Positions 51,528 to 60,661 of a stretch of 64,000 bases of DNA are shown here, piece after piece. Position 1 is the stretch's first letter, and the number at the start of each line of letters is the position of its first letter. The notes below the pieces were generated by a model. It ran no database searches, was not told where the DNA came from, and saw only the letters and a program-made list of their open reading frames with translations. A program made the position numbers and the translations under genes. This stretch comes from Okeanomitos corallinicola TIOX110 (GTDB lineage: Bacteria; Cyanobacteriota; Cyanobacteriia; Cyanobacteriales; Nostocaceae). The stretch lies in the NCBI RefSeq assembly GCF_038050375.1, contig NZ_CP150887.1, positions 62,001 to 126,000 on the forward strand, written 5' to 3'.

Positions 51528-53165
51528 ATGATTGATGAAACAAAAGACATATACACAGCTATTACCTTTGCACCTGTACAGGGATTTATCGAAAAATCAC
51601 GGAAGTTGCGGGATTTATATGGTGCGTCGGAACTTCTTTCTTATTTAAGTAAAAAAATAATTGATGCTGCAAAGGAAATACCTGGTGTAGAAGAAGTGAT
51701 TTCACCTGGTAGTCCTAATATTGAACAGGGAACACCTAATCGGATTCTTCTCAAAGGTAATTTCCCAGAAAAGCAAGTAAGAGACACTATTTTATTAGCT
51801 TGGAAACAAGTAATTGACCACTGTAAACAATGGCTAAATGATAATCTACGACATTTGGGGCCTTATTATTGGGATGATGACTGGAATCGTTGGGCTAATC
51901 ATAGTTGGGAAATATTTTGGGCGCAAGCAGATTCTCCTACATCTGTAATGAGAGAATTAGAAAATAATAAACTTGCTCGTGATTGGATGGCGATCAATTG
52001 GATTGGTGAAAGTTCCAGTCTGACAGGTACTGATGGGATAGCATTTCCGGGATTGGGTGGAATAGAACGCAACCCCATGAATATTAGTTATAGAGATGAA
52101 AAAGAAAAAATTGAAGAATTTTATACAGAACTAGCAAAAATAACCGAAAGCACGACAACACCAGAAGTTGAAGGTAAATTTATTGACCCAAAGGAAAAAC
52201 TGAGTATTCCTGAACTGACTAAACGTTTAGTCACTCATCCCGATATTGCTAAACGTTTTGGGATGTCTTCTTTAACTAAAGGATTTCAGGAAATCCAGCG
52301 TAAACCAGAACCAGAAACAAATACACCTGGACAGTGGACAGGTTGGTTTATGGGGGATGGAGATAAAGTTGGAAAACATCTCCAAACTATTGCAGAAACT
52401 CAAGGTGACATTGGACTGAAACTATTTAGCGAAGCAATGCGGAATTGGGGACATGATTTTACCGACAATTTCACTAATAATGTTCCCAAAATAAGGGGAC
52501 GAGTTATTTATGCGGGAGGTGATGATTTTCTGGGAGTTATTTACAGTCCTAAACCGGAAAAACCAGAATATCGAATTCCTGCTTTTACTGCTTATGAGTG
52601 GTTGATGACATTGAATGAGAGATGGGAACAACACCAACAACCGATAACTCTCAGTGTAGGATTTGTCTGGGTTGCGGGGAGTGTTCCTCAACGAGATGTA
52701 TTACAACATTGTCGGGAAGCTGAAAAATTAGCAAAATCTCTGGGACGCGATCGCATTACAATTCGAGTTTTATTCAACAGTGGTCAATATGTGCAATGGA
52801 CTTGTCCTTGGAACTATTTGCATATTTTGAAAAAATACCAAGACAGAAATGGTAATACCTACGAAAAGTGGGAAAGTAGTGGTAGAAATGAAAAATATAA
52901 ACCCAATTGGAATCATATTTATAGCGATTTATCTCAACTAAAAGCCCGTCATGCTATTGATTTGAACATTGATGTTAAATCTCAAGGAGGCAAAGTTAAT
53001 GACATATATGATATCGCTATAGCTTTGTTTAATATTTATTTTGACCAAGGCGATTTTTTAACAATGAATGCCTTACATATTGTTAATAATGATTCATCTT
53101 TAGAGATAGTTTCTTGGATTAATGATTTAATTAATGTAGGTTGGAAATTATGTACAGATATTTAA
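51528..53165 (+). CDS. cmr2: Cmr2/Cas10, complete cmr operon
   Basis: 545 residues. ITFAPVQGFIEKSRKLRDLYG opens the protein. GDGD (276-279) and GGDD (330-333) are the two palm motifs of the cyclic-oligoadenylate synthase, and QRDVLQHCREAEKLAKSLGRDR follows as in the orphan copy. There is no HD motif and the size is small for Cmr2, so DNA cutting is not expected. As first gene of cmr2-3-4-5-6/1 plus a CARF-HEPN gene, it should sense target RNA and signal. The ATG at 51528 begins the operon after an 800-bp repeat-rich gap; the stop overlaps cmr3 by 16 bp. Confidence 0.93.
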   Translation: MIDETKDIYTAITFAPVQGFIEKSRKLRDLYGASELLSYLSKKIIDAAKEIPGVEEVISPGSPNIEQGTPNRILLKGNFPEKQVRDTILLAWKQVIDHCKQWLNDNLRHLGPYYWDDDWNRWANHSWEIFWAQADSPTSVMRELENNKLARDWMAINWIGESSSLTGTDGIAFPGLGGIERNPMNISYRDEKEKIEEFYTELAKITESTTTPEVEGKFIDPKEKLSIPELTKRLVTHPDIAKRFGMSSLTKGFQEIQRKPEPETNTPGQWTGWFMGDGDKVGKHLQTIAETQGDIGLKLFSEAMRNWGHDFTDNFTNNVPKIRGRVIYAGGDDFLGVIYSPKPEKPEYRIPAFTAYEWLMTLNERWEQHQQPITLSVGFVWVAGSVPQRDVLQHCREAEKLAKSLGRDRITIRVLFNSGQYVQWTCPWNYLHILKKYQDRNGNTYEKWESSGRNEKYKPNWNHIYSDLSQLKARHAIDLNIDVKSQGGKVNDIYDIAIALFNIYFDQGDFLTMNALHIVNNDSSLEIVSWINDLINVGWKLCTDI

Positions 53166-54241
53166 TAATTATTAATCCTCTCGGATTTCTGTATGGTAGT
53201 GCAGGTGCATTTTTATCACCAGACAATTTAGTAGGACGTTCTGGAGCGAAATTTCCTCCTGATGCTTATACATTATCTGGTTTGTTTTTTGCTGCTAATA
53301 AAACCGAACCTTTTATTGACCATGAAGAATTAAAAAAATTACACATTGCTGGGCCTTTTTGGGCAGAATTAAATAATCCTGAATATTTTTATCTTCCCAT
53401 TCCTTGGACGAAAATTATTAATCAAGAAGAAAACCAAACAGATGAATGGGAAATTCGTGATGGTCAATGGTATCGTTCTGAAGAAACAAAAGATATAAAA
53501 CCAGATTCTCGCTGGCAGACTATTAATTATTGGGAAGATTCAGCCGCAGAAATTCTCAGCAATGGTGGTACTTCTAAAGACCCTTGGAAATATACATCCA
53601 TATTACATCCAAAATTAACTAAAACTGAACGTTGTGTTCAAGAAGAGGGTGGATTATTTCTAGAAAACTCTGTCCAAATGGGCTATTCTACAGGAGATAA
53701 TGCAGATCAAGAAACCTGTTTAGTTTATTTATCAACCCATGAAATACCTGACGGTTGGTATTGTTTTGGAGGAGAAAATCATCTCGTAGAAATTAACTCA
53801 ATGAAACTTCCTGATGACAGTTGGATATTACAGTTATTAAAACAAAAAATTCAACGTAGCTGTGCATTAATTACACCAGGAGTATGGGGTTCAACGCGGT
53901 TTTCCCGTCGTTATCCAGATCCCGAACATACAACATTTCCCGAACCCAGTCATATTCTCACTGATAGACCTTCTCCCTACCGTTACCGTGTCGGAGACAA
54001 CAAAGGAAAAGGACGTTTAGGAAGAGGTCGTTATGCAGTTCCAGCAGGTACAGTTTACGTATTTGACGAACCTTTAAATAAATCTTGGTGGGGAGATAGA
54101 AAAGAACCAGGATTTCCTGATGAATTAGAATTTATCAATGAATCAGGATTTCCCAATGAATGGTTTCCCAATGAAGGATTTTATCTCAAACAATTGGGAT
54201 GTGGTTTATGTTTACCGTTAGATATTACAGGAGTTGATTAA
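53150..54241 (+). CDS. cmr3: Cmr3, type III-B RAMP subunit
   Basis: 363 residues from the ATG at 53150, which lies inside the end of cmr2; a TTG 9 bp earlier adds three residues. IIINPLGFLYGSAGAFLSPD and LVGRSGAKFPPDAYTLSGLF match the orphan Cmr3. The C-terminal GRYAVPAGTVYVFDE and CGLCLPL strands are RAMP-type glycine-rich elements. Cmr3 caps the effector foot by holding the crRNA 5' handle together with Cmr2. The overlap shows translational coupling. Confidence 0.93.
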   Translation: MYRYLIIINPLGFLYGSAGAFLSPDNLVGRSGAKFPPDAYTLSGLFFAANKTEPFIDHEELKKLHIAGPFWAELNNPEYFYLPIPWTKIINQEENQTDEWEIRDGQWYRSEETKDIKPDSRWQTINYWEDSAAEILSNGGTSKDPWKYTSILHPKLTKTERCVQEEGGLFLENSVQMGYSTGDNADQETCLVYLSTHEIPDGWYCFGGENHLVEINSMKLPDDSWILQLLKQKIQRSCALITPGVWGSTRFSRRYPDPEHTTFPEPSHILTDRPSPYRYRVGDNKGKGRLGRGRYAVPAGTVYVFDEPLNKSWWGDRKEPGFPDELEFINESGFPNEWFPNEGFYLKQLGCGLCLPLDITGVD

Positions 54242-54332
54242 AATTCCAACATTTTCCCAATAAATTTGATTGGAATTTCAGATTTATTCATTTAACCCCA
54301 TTAATTATCAAAAACCAGAAGGAAATAATTTC

Positions 54333-55196
54333 ATGTATCATCAAGCTTACGGCATAATTAAAACCTTAGCACCACTTCATGTAGGAGCAACAGCAGGAGA
54401 AGAAAGGGGAAATTTAAACTTAATTTTCCGCGATCAATTTACCCAAACTGGGATTATTCCTGGTAGTTCAATTCGGGGAAGATTGCGTGCGGAAATGCGG
54501 CAAAATCATGAAGGAAATGAACAACAAGTGAAGAAATGGTACGGGAATGATATACCAGATCGTAACGAAGTTGATACAGTAGACCGCACTTTTTCTGACC
54601 GCACAACAGAGTCATTAGTAAAGTTTGAATATGCTTCCATTGTTTGGTTACCGGTGTTTTGTCCTGGACAACCAATAGTTTGGGTAAGTTGTCCTCGTTT
54701 ACTTAAACGTTATAGAAGGATAACTAAACAAGAAAATCTGATCATACCGGAAAAATATACGCGATCGCAATCTCTCACACCCCTACCAAATAACAAACTG
54801 TTCTTCAATTTTGGTTTTTTAACCATTGAGGGTAATACTGACTTATCTCATTGGTTTCCAGATAATGAAGAATTACCCGCAGTTGTAGTTGGGGATGATG
54901 AAATCTCTATGATTCATGATATGGCATTATATCGTCAAAGTCGTGTTGCTTTAGAGAAAGACCAAAAACGTAATGCTGAAAAAGCTTTTTTTGGAGTGGA
55001 AGCATTACCAGAAGAAACTATTTTAGCCTTTCCGATTGGTTTGAAAAAAGATAAAGATGGCGAACAGTGGCAACCTTTTCCTGAGCAAAAAAACAAAGAT
55101 GATATTTATTTAGGAGGACTAGAATCCGTTGGATTTGGGCATTGTGAAATGTCATTATTCAATATTCGTGTCAATAATAAAGTTACCACAAAATAG
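54333..55196 (+). CDS. cmr4: Cmr4, type III-B backbone RAMP
   Basis: 287 residues from the ATG at 54333, which has AAGGAA seven bases upstream; an in-frame TTG at 54270 lacks such a site. YGIIKTLAPLHVGATAGEERGNLNLIFRD and GIIPGSSIRGRLRAEMR are the RAMP fold and its glycine-rich loop. The end has GGLESVGFGHCEM. Cmr4 forms the repeated backbone and cuts target RNA at 6-nt intervals through a loop aspartate; RDQFT near residue 33 is the likely site. The cmr4 start resembles the truncated remnant at 7724. Confidence 0.9.
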   Translation: MYHQAYGIIKTLAPLHVGATAGEERGNLNLIFRDQFTQTGIIPGSSIRGRLRAEMRQNHEGNEQQVKKWYGNDIPDRNEVDTVDRTFSDRTTESLVKFEYASIVWLPVFCPGQPIVWVSCPRLLKRYRRITKQENLIIPEKYTRSQSLTPLPNNKLFFNFGFLTIEGNTDLSHWFPDNEELPAVVVGDDEISMIHDMALYRQSRVALEKDQKRNAEKAFFGVEALPEETILAFPIGLKKDKDGEQWQPFPEQKNKDDIYLGGLESVGFGHCEMSLFNIRVNNKVTTK

Positions 55197-55207
55197 GGAA
55201 TTGATAT

Positions 55208-55594
55208 ATGGCTTTTGAAAATTTTAGTCTTGATAAAATTGCTCACGATTTAGTTTATGAATACCGCAATGACGACAAAGAAACTGTCAATCAAGTTCAT
55301 AAAATGCGGACTACTGTAGCTTATGGATTGGAAAGATTTTGGGGAGAACATCTGCGGTTAAACGGGAGAAAATCTACATATTGGGAAGACACTTGGAATA
55401 AACTTGTGGAAATTATGGGAGAAGCTGAGATTACAGTTCCTAATAATCCCCAAGATTTATGGAACTCAGAAGTATTTCCCCCTAAATATCGCAAGGTGAC
55501 ATTAGCGATTTTAACCCAACTATGTGACTGTATGGTGTGGTGGACGCAGAGATACAAACCCACTCGCAATAACGAAACTGAAGACAATAATTAG
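55208..55594 (+). CDS. cmr5: Cmr5-like small subunit
   Basis: 128 residues, helical. It lies between cmr4 and the Cmr6/Cmr1-like gene with 11-12 bp gaps, the usual place for cmr5. KIAHDLVYEYRNDDKETVNQVHKMRTTVAYGLERF resembles the first helix pair of the small subunit, and KVTLAILTQLCDCMVWWTQRY is a C-terminal helix. Cmr5 stacks along the target strand without catalysis. The call rests mostly on size and position; sequence similarity is weak by eye. Confidence 0.72.
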   Translation: MAFENFSLDKIAHDLVYEYRNDDKETVNQVHKMRTTVAYGLERFWGEHLRLNGRKSTYWEDTWNKLVEIMGEAEITVPNNPQDLWNSEVFPPKYRKVTLAILTQLCDCMVWWTQRYKPTRNNETEDNN

Positions 55595-55606
55595 GAGAAT
55601 CAGAAC

Positions 55607-57403
55607 ATGAGTGATAGTGACTTAGTACCTTTGATGTATCAGGCCCAGATTAAGGATAGGGGCAAAATTCAGTATGCTGGAGACCCAAAACCTGCAACAG
55701 AATGGGTTGATGAATGGTTAGATGGATGTCCTCCTAACTCCAATCATCAAGAAAATAATGTCAATATTCGTCAAGCTGCACTGCAAAGAAAACCTCAAAA
55801 AAGAGGGAATTTTACATACAAAATGCCACAACTGGTTACAGGAGATAACACTTGGGAAGAGACTTACACAATTAACTGGCGTTTAGTTACCAATTCGGGA
55901 CAAGATGAAGATGTAATCCGTCCTGTAATTGGTGCAAAAGGTATACCCTACTATCCAGGTTCGAGTATGAAAGGTGCATTCCTGCGTGCTTGTTTGCAAA
56001 TTGCACCCGATAAAGTTCTGGATTTTTGTGGTGGAGAAGTAGAAGAAATCAAAGCTGGTAAAAAAGTCAAAAGAACTAAACCAGGAAGTTTACGTTTTCA
56101 TGGTGGTTATCCTGTAGATATGTCCTGGGGGAAAGAGAGAAAACGTCTAGTAGATGTTGTTCATTCTCAAGAAAAACGCCAAGTTATGGAAAATGTAAAT
56201 AGTAGTGCTAATGTGCAAATATCGCTGTATAAAACTAAGTTTAAATTTGGTATTTCTAGCACTAAAAATGATATTGATTGGCAGCTAGTACAACAAATTT
56301 GGGAACGTGCATTATCTCAAGGAATAGGTTCAAGAACTAGCGCAGGTTACGGAAGATTTAAAAATATTGCTGATCATAATCAGGTGGTTTTATCAGTTAA
56401 TCTTCGGGGTCAGGGACTGACTTCTACATTACTGACATCAGATGACAGAGGTAATAAAATCCCTGAATTTCGTCCGAATATGTTTAAAGCTGCATTACGT
56501 GGACATACTTTGCGGTTACTAGCAGGGGTGACAGATGCAACCACAACCCAAAGATTAACCAAAGAATTGTGGGGTGGATTTCCAGAAGGTAATGGAGAAA
56601 GTGGATCAATTGTGGGTAAATTTGGGGTGGATTTTCAAGCTGAAAGTATAGTTTTTGGAGAACATAAATATTCTCATAATGGTAGAAGAACTAGACCTAT
56701 GTCTGTCTACAATTTAAAATCGGGAAGTCTAGATATTTTCGCTGTCAAATCTTATTCGGAACAAGACAGGGAATTTTTAAATCTTTTAATTAAATTTTCT
56801 CTATTACTAGGTGGTTTTGGGAAATCATGGCGACGAATTCATCACGATTTATTTTATCAATCATATTTTCGGAATGATGATAAACCGATGATTGGTTGTC
56901 ATTGGTTATTTGGCAAACCATCAAAATCAGTAGACTATTGTATTACAGCACCTAGAGGAGAATTAGATAATATTCAGGCTTTTTTAGCAAGTATTCCCAA
57001 TACAGTCAGAAATTGCTTTAATTTACCAAATCAAGATAATCATGTAAATAATTGGCGGGAAATTTGGCATCCGCAAAAAGTCCAAGTTTGGGGAAGAATT
57101 GCTGAAGATAAAAATGATAGTCAAGCGGTGGAATGGTTTCATCGAGATAACTTTATCAAGAAAACAGAATTAACTGGGATTATAGGAAAATATAGTAAAG
57201 TTAGTAGAATTTGGCATAGAATGTATCCTCTTTACGTGAAAATAGATGGTAAATTAATCCATAGAAAAAATGAGAGAGGTAATTATCAATATGTTGAATT
57301 ATTAACTATATTTACTCCTGATAATTTACCCAAAGCTAGGGAGTTTCTAGATTTCTTAAATAGGCGCGATAATGATTTTATTAAATTATGGGGAGGGAAT
57401 TAA
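55607..57403 (+). CDS. Cmr6-Cmr1-like double RAMP protein
   Basis: 598 residues, about twice a single RAMP. The N-terminal half has RPVIGAKGIPYYPGSSMKGAF and ends with GIGSRTSAGYGRFK, a Cmr6-like RAMP with glycine-rich loop. The second half starts LRGQGLTSTLLTSDD, has FRPNMFKAALRGHTLRLLAG, WGGFPEGNGESGSIVG and LLLGGFGKSWRR, like Cmr1. No separate cmr1 or cmr6 exists here, so one protein probably supplies both head subunits. Large RAMPs of this type (TIGR03986-like) are known from cyanobacterial III-B variants. AGGAG lies eight bases before the ATG. Confidence 0.82.
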   Translation: MSDSDLVPLMYQAQIKDRGKIQYAGDPKPATEWVDEWLDGCPPNSNHQENNVNIRQAALQRKPQKRGNFTYKMPQLVTGDNTWEETYTINWRLVTNSGQDEDVIRPVIGAKGIPYYPGSSMKGAFLRACLQIAPDKVLDFCGGEVEEIKAGKKVKRTKPGSLRFHGGYPVDMSWGKERKRLVDVVHSQEKRQVMENVNSSANVQISLYKTKFKFGISSTKNDIDWQLVQQIWERALSQGIGSRTSAGYGRFKNIADHNQVVLSVNLRGQGLTSTLLTSDDRGNKIPEFRPNMFKAALRGHTLRLLAGVTDATTTQRLTKELWGGFPEGNGESGSIVGKFGVDFQAESIVFGEHKYSHNGRRTRPMSVYNLKSGSLDIFAVKSYSEQDREFLNLLIKFSLLLGGFGKSWRRIHHDLFYQSYFRNDDKPMIGCHWLFGKPSKSVDYCITAPRGELDNIQAFLASIPNTVRNCFNLPNQDNHVNNWREIWHPQKVQVWGRIAEDKNDSQAVEWFHRDNFIKKTELTGIIGKYSKVSRIWHRMYPLYVKIDGKLIHRKNERGNYQYVELLTIFTPDNLPKAREFLDFLNRRDNDFIKLWGGN

Positions 57404-57466
57404 ATTATTTCCAGGAGTCGAACATCTGAAAATTAAATATCAATAAATCTATACAAGGTGAAAAAC

Positions 57467-58987
57467 ATGAATATCTGGATTGTAACTACAGGAAATAGTG
57501 ACGTTCAAATCAAAGATAAGACTACGCTTAAAACTAAATGGAACACATTATTCTATCCAGAAGGTAGAAAAGGATTAGAAAAAGATCATGGGTTTCAACT
57601 TACTAAAAAAGAAGAAAATGCTAACTTTACAGTTCCAGCTAGAGTAATGGGTGTAATTTGTGGTAATCAACTAGAGAATAATAAGCTCAATAAAGATATT
57701 TACCAAGATTTATGTTTTCCCCTTCTCGATGCTTTTTCTCAAAAACTACAAGGTAAAGATCAACCAGACAGAATTATTGTTATTCTCACAAATCAAGAAT
57801 CTGCTTATCAAAAACCAGAAAAAAAATCCCCCTATTGGAAAGATACTTGTACCTTAAAACCGATATTAAACAAGTATTTTAAAGATAGATTTTCTAAAAT
57901 CAAGGAAGTTAAGTATTTAGAACTTGCACCCCAATCAAAAGATGAAGGTTTAGATAATTGGGATCAAGCTCTCAAGTTAGTTCAACAAGAATTATCAACT
58001 TTAGAATTTAAACCTCTTGATAAAATATACGTGAGTCATCAAGCTGGAACACCTGCAATTTCTTCTGCAATTCAATTTGTTAGTCTTTCACAATTTGGAA
58101 AACGGGTTAAATTTCTGGTGTCGAATGAATATGAACCAGAGAATACCCGATTTATTACTAGTTCTAAGTATTTACGGGGTATTCAACTTCAAGAAGCAAA
58201 AGTTTTATTAAAACGTTTTGACTATTGTGGTGTGGAAAGTTTATTAAAACCTTATTGGTTGGATTCTGCAACTCCCCAAGAACAAAAACTGAGAGATTTA
58301 CTGAAAATAGCTATTCAATGGAATTTTGCAAATTTTGATGAGTTTGCAAAAGGTTTAGGAGAAGTAGCACAAGAACGTCTAAAAACTTGGTGGTGGACTG
58401 GCTATGAAGCAGCTTATTTAGCTGTGGTAAGATTGGAACAAGGTAACACGGTGGAAGCATTATTTCATAGTTTTAGAGCAGTGGAAGGTTTAATTTGTAA
58501 GTGGGCTGAATACAAGTACAAAAATCATATTCAATATAAATCAGATGGTTCACCAGCAATTAAAGTTAGTATATTAAGAGATTTACCAGATTATATCAAT
58601 CGTCTTTATCGCAATATGCAAGATAAGTTAAACAAAGAAGGTAAGCTTGGTCTTTTTAGTGAATCACTTTATCAGTTATTACAAACAGCAAAACCAGAAT
58701 GTCAAAATCCTACTCATGTTATGAGTATAGTGTGGGGTAAAGCGAGAGATAACAGGAATCCTCTATTTCATAGATTATTAGGTTTGCAGGAGCAAGAGGT
58801 TTTTGAAGCTTGGGATACTAAAAATAAAGATGCTTGGAAAAAAAAGGTATTAAGTTGTTTAAATTTTGTTGCTGAACAAGAATTTACTTCTTTACAAAAA
58901 GCTAGTCTTATGTATCAATTACATCAAGATTTAAACCAAGCTTTAACTGATTATGAGTTACAAGCTTTTAGCGATTTGAATGTTTAA
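57467..58987 (+). CDS. CARF-HEPN ancillary RNase (Csm6/Csx1-type)
   Basis: 506 residues from the ATG at 57467 (AAGGTG upstream); a GTG at 57458 is an alternative. The N-terminus IWIVTTGNSDVQI and the later KIYVSHQAGTPAISSAIQFVSL form a CARF-like Rossmann domain that would bind cyclic oligoadenylate. The C-terminal half is helical and carries RDNRNPLFH, the R-x4-H HEPN RNase motif (about 430-435). Such proteins are switched on by Cas10-made messengers and cut RNA broadly. It closes the cmr operon, 63 bp after the RAMP gene, and both Cmr2 proteins in the window keep GGDD, so the pathway looks complete. Confidence 0.85.
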   Translation: MNIWIVTTGNSDVQIKDKTTLKTKWNTLFYPEGRKGLEKDHGFQLTKKEENANFTVPARVMGVICGNQLENNKLNKDIYQDLCFPLLDAFSQKLQGKDQPDRIIVILTNQESAYQKPEKKSPYWKDTCTLKPILNKYFKDRFSKIKEVKYLELAPQSKDEGLDNWDQALKLVQQELSTLEFKPLDKIYVSHQAGTPAISSAIQFVSLSQFGKRVKFLVSNEYEPENTRFITSSKYLRGIQLQEAKVLLKRFDYCGVESLLKPYWLDSATPQEQKLRDLLKIAIQWNFANFDEFAKGLGEVAQERLKTWWWTGYEAAYLAVVRLEQGNTVEALFHSFRAVEGLICKWAEYKYKNHIQYKSDGSPAIKVSILRDLPDYINRLYRNMQDKLNKEGKLGLFSESLYQLLQTAKPECQNPTHVMSIVWGKARDNRNPLFHRLLGLQEQEVFEAWDTKNKDAWKKKVLSCLNFVAEQEFTSLQKASLMYQLHQDLNQALTDYELQAFSDLNV

Positions 58988-59088
58988 GTAATTTGAATTT
59001 GCTATCCTCTGATTTATGGATATTTCATCGCTAATGATATCACCTAATCTCCAACATTGAAACAATTTTGGTCTATAAATTTCCCAGC

Positions 59089-59340
59089 ATGGACATCGAG
59101 GAGATAGAAGCAATGTTTGGATTAAGCGACTTAAAGCAAACACGAGTATACCAACAAGCCTTTGCAGAAGGAGAACTTAAAGGTGAGCAGAAAGGAGAGC
59201 TTAGAGGAGAACAGAAAGGAGAACTTAGAGGAAAACTACTAGCAGTACCAGCAATGTTAGCTGCTGGTTTGAGTGTAGAACAAATAGCACAGGCTTTAAG
59301 TTTATCTGTAGATGAGGTTAAACAAGCTGCACAGCTATAA
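59089..59340 (+). pseudogene. C-terminal fragment of an Rpn-family protein
   Basis: About 83 residues from the ATG at 59089. MFGLSDLKQTRVYQQAFAEGELKGEQKGE, further KGE/RGE repeats and MLAAGLSVEQIAQALSLSVDEVKQAA are the end of an Rpn-type protein. The PD-(D/E)XK nuclease part is missing upstream, where only about 80 bp separate it from the CARF-HEPN gene. It is probably a deletion remnant, though a short product could still be made. Confidence 0.75.
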
Positions 59341-59645
59341 TTTTTTAGTTGATTATGGCATACTTTCAAGGATATCACCTAACAACACTACCTAAAACTG
59401 CGCGAACCAGGGGGTGTATTTATCGAACGCTTGTTATATTACCTGTAAAGGCTTATCAGCTATGGCTTTGGAGGTCTTTAGAAAAAAATGAGGTTCGCGC
59501 AAACTCTGTAATCCATACCAGAAAAGGTTTTGAGGTGATTTTTATGAAGGGAGGACTTGACAAGCGATCGCCGAAACGGTACTTTTTAATTTCGTTGGCG
59601 CAAACTGGTGTTGAAAGTCTTGTCTGTCAAGCTCTCTAGACCCCA
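59341..59645 (+). promoter_or_regulatory. Probable leader of CRISPR array 3
   Basis: About 305 bp between the Rpn fragment and the first repeat. TGCGCGAACC (about 59399-59408) and its inverse GGTTCGCGCA (about 59493-59502) flank about 85 bp, and GCGCAAACT recurs nearer the array. It is unlike the leader shared by arrays 2 and 4. A 96-codon frame here is judged non-coding. Confidence 0.6.
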
Positions 59646-60558
59646 GTCTCCACTAACCATGTGGGGACGCATAATTGGAAACTTCCATTTATCGGAGGGC
59701 AAGAGAATGATACAGTTGTCTCCACTAACCATGTGGGGACGCATAATTGGAAACTTGCTGCTTGTGCTTTGGACATAGTTAGATTCATTCCTGAAGTCTC
59801 CACTAACCATGTGGGGACGCATAATTGGAAACGATTCAATTTGCTGTTTGATGTCAGCATCAGATTGGTCTCCACTAACCATGTGGGGACGCATAATTGG
59901 AAACCACTTAAATTAGAAATATCCAATAAATCATTATATTGTCTCCACTAACCATGTGGGGACGCATAATTGGAAACATCAAGAAACTGACTGGTTTAGC
60001 TTAGAGGCTTGTCTCCACTAACCATGTGGGGACGCATAATTGGAAACAAACAAAAGTACCACTACTTGCCACAAAACCAGAAGCAATGTCTCCACTAACC
60101 ATGTGGGGACGCATAATTGGAAACATTAGCGCGGGAATTTTGGGGTTTAAAGGTTGGGTCTCCACTAACCATGTGGGGACGCATAATTGGAAACGAACCA
60201 AATCAAGAGCGACATTTACTATTTAGGTCTCCACTAACCATGTGGGGACGCATAATTGGAAACGTTTTAGTTGCTGGTGGATGTTTGCGATCGCCCCAGT
60301 CTCCACTAACCATGTGGGGACGCATAATTGGAAACAGGTAAAATGAATATTTTTATTATTCTTATATATAATGTCTCCACTAACCATGTGGGGACGCATA
60401 ATTGGAAACCACCAGTTTTTCCTTGAGGGGCAGATTCCTGTACCTCTAGTCTCCACTAACCATGTGGGGACGCATAATTGGAAACTAACTAAACCAAACT
60501 CTCTACCAGCTTTTGCCCCCAGTCTCCACTAACCATGTGGGGACGCATAATTGGAAAC
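59646..60558 (+). CRISPR. CRISPR array 3 (13 repeats, 12 spacers)
   Basis: Repeats of 37 nt start at 59646, 59718, 59796, 59868, 59941, 60011, 60088, 60158, 60227, 60299, 60373, 60449 and 60522. They begin GTCTCCAC and contain GTGGGGAC, giving an 8-bp stem with one G-U pair, and end ATAATTGGAAAC. Spacers are 32-41 nt. All repeats look intact. cas1 begins about 100 bp after the last repeat. The 3' end matches arrays 2 and 4, so the crRNA 5' handle would be the same. Confidence 0.97.
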
Positions 60559-60661
60559 AGGAAAATTCGTCAATCGCACCACAAATGAACTATTTTCCAA
60601 ACTTGCCAATAATAATAATCGAGACAGAATAAATTCGATTACACAGCAGAGGGAATTTCTC

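Noticed and set aside
59349-59639. A 96-codon frame before array 3
   Set aside because: It fills the expected leader position and has no recognisable protein features.
59586-60456. Several frames of 66-102 codons on both strands
   Set aside because: They are translations of array 3 repeats; the same peptide recurs at each repeat.
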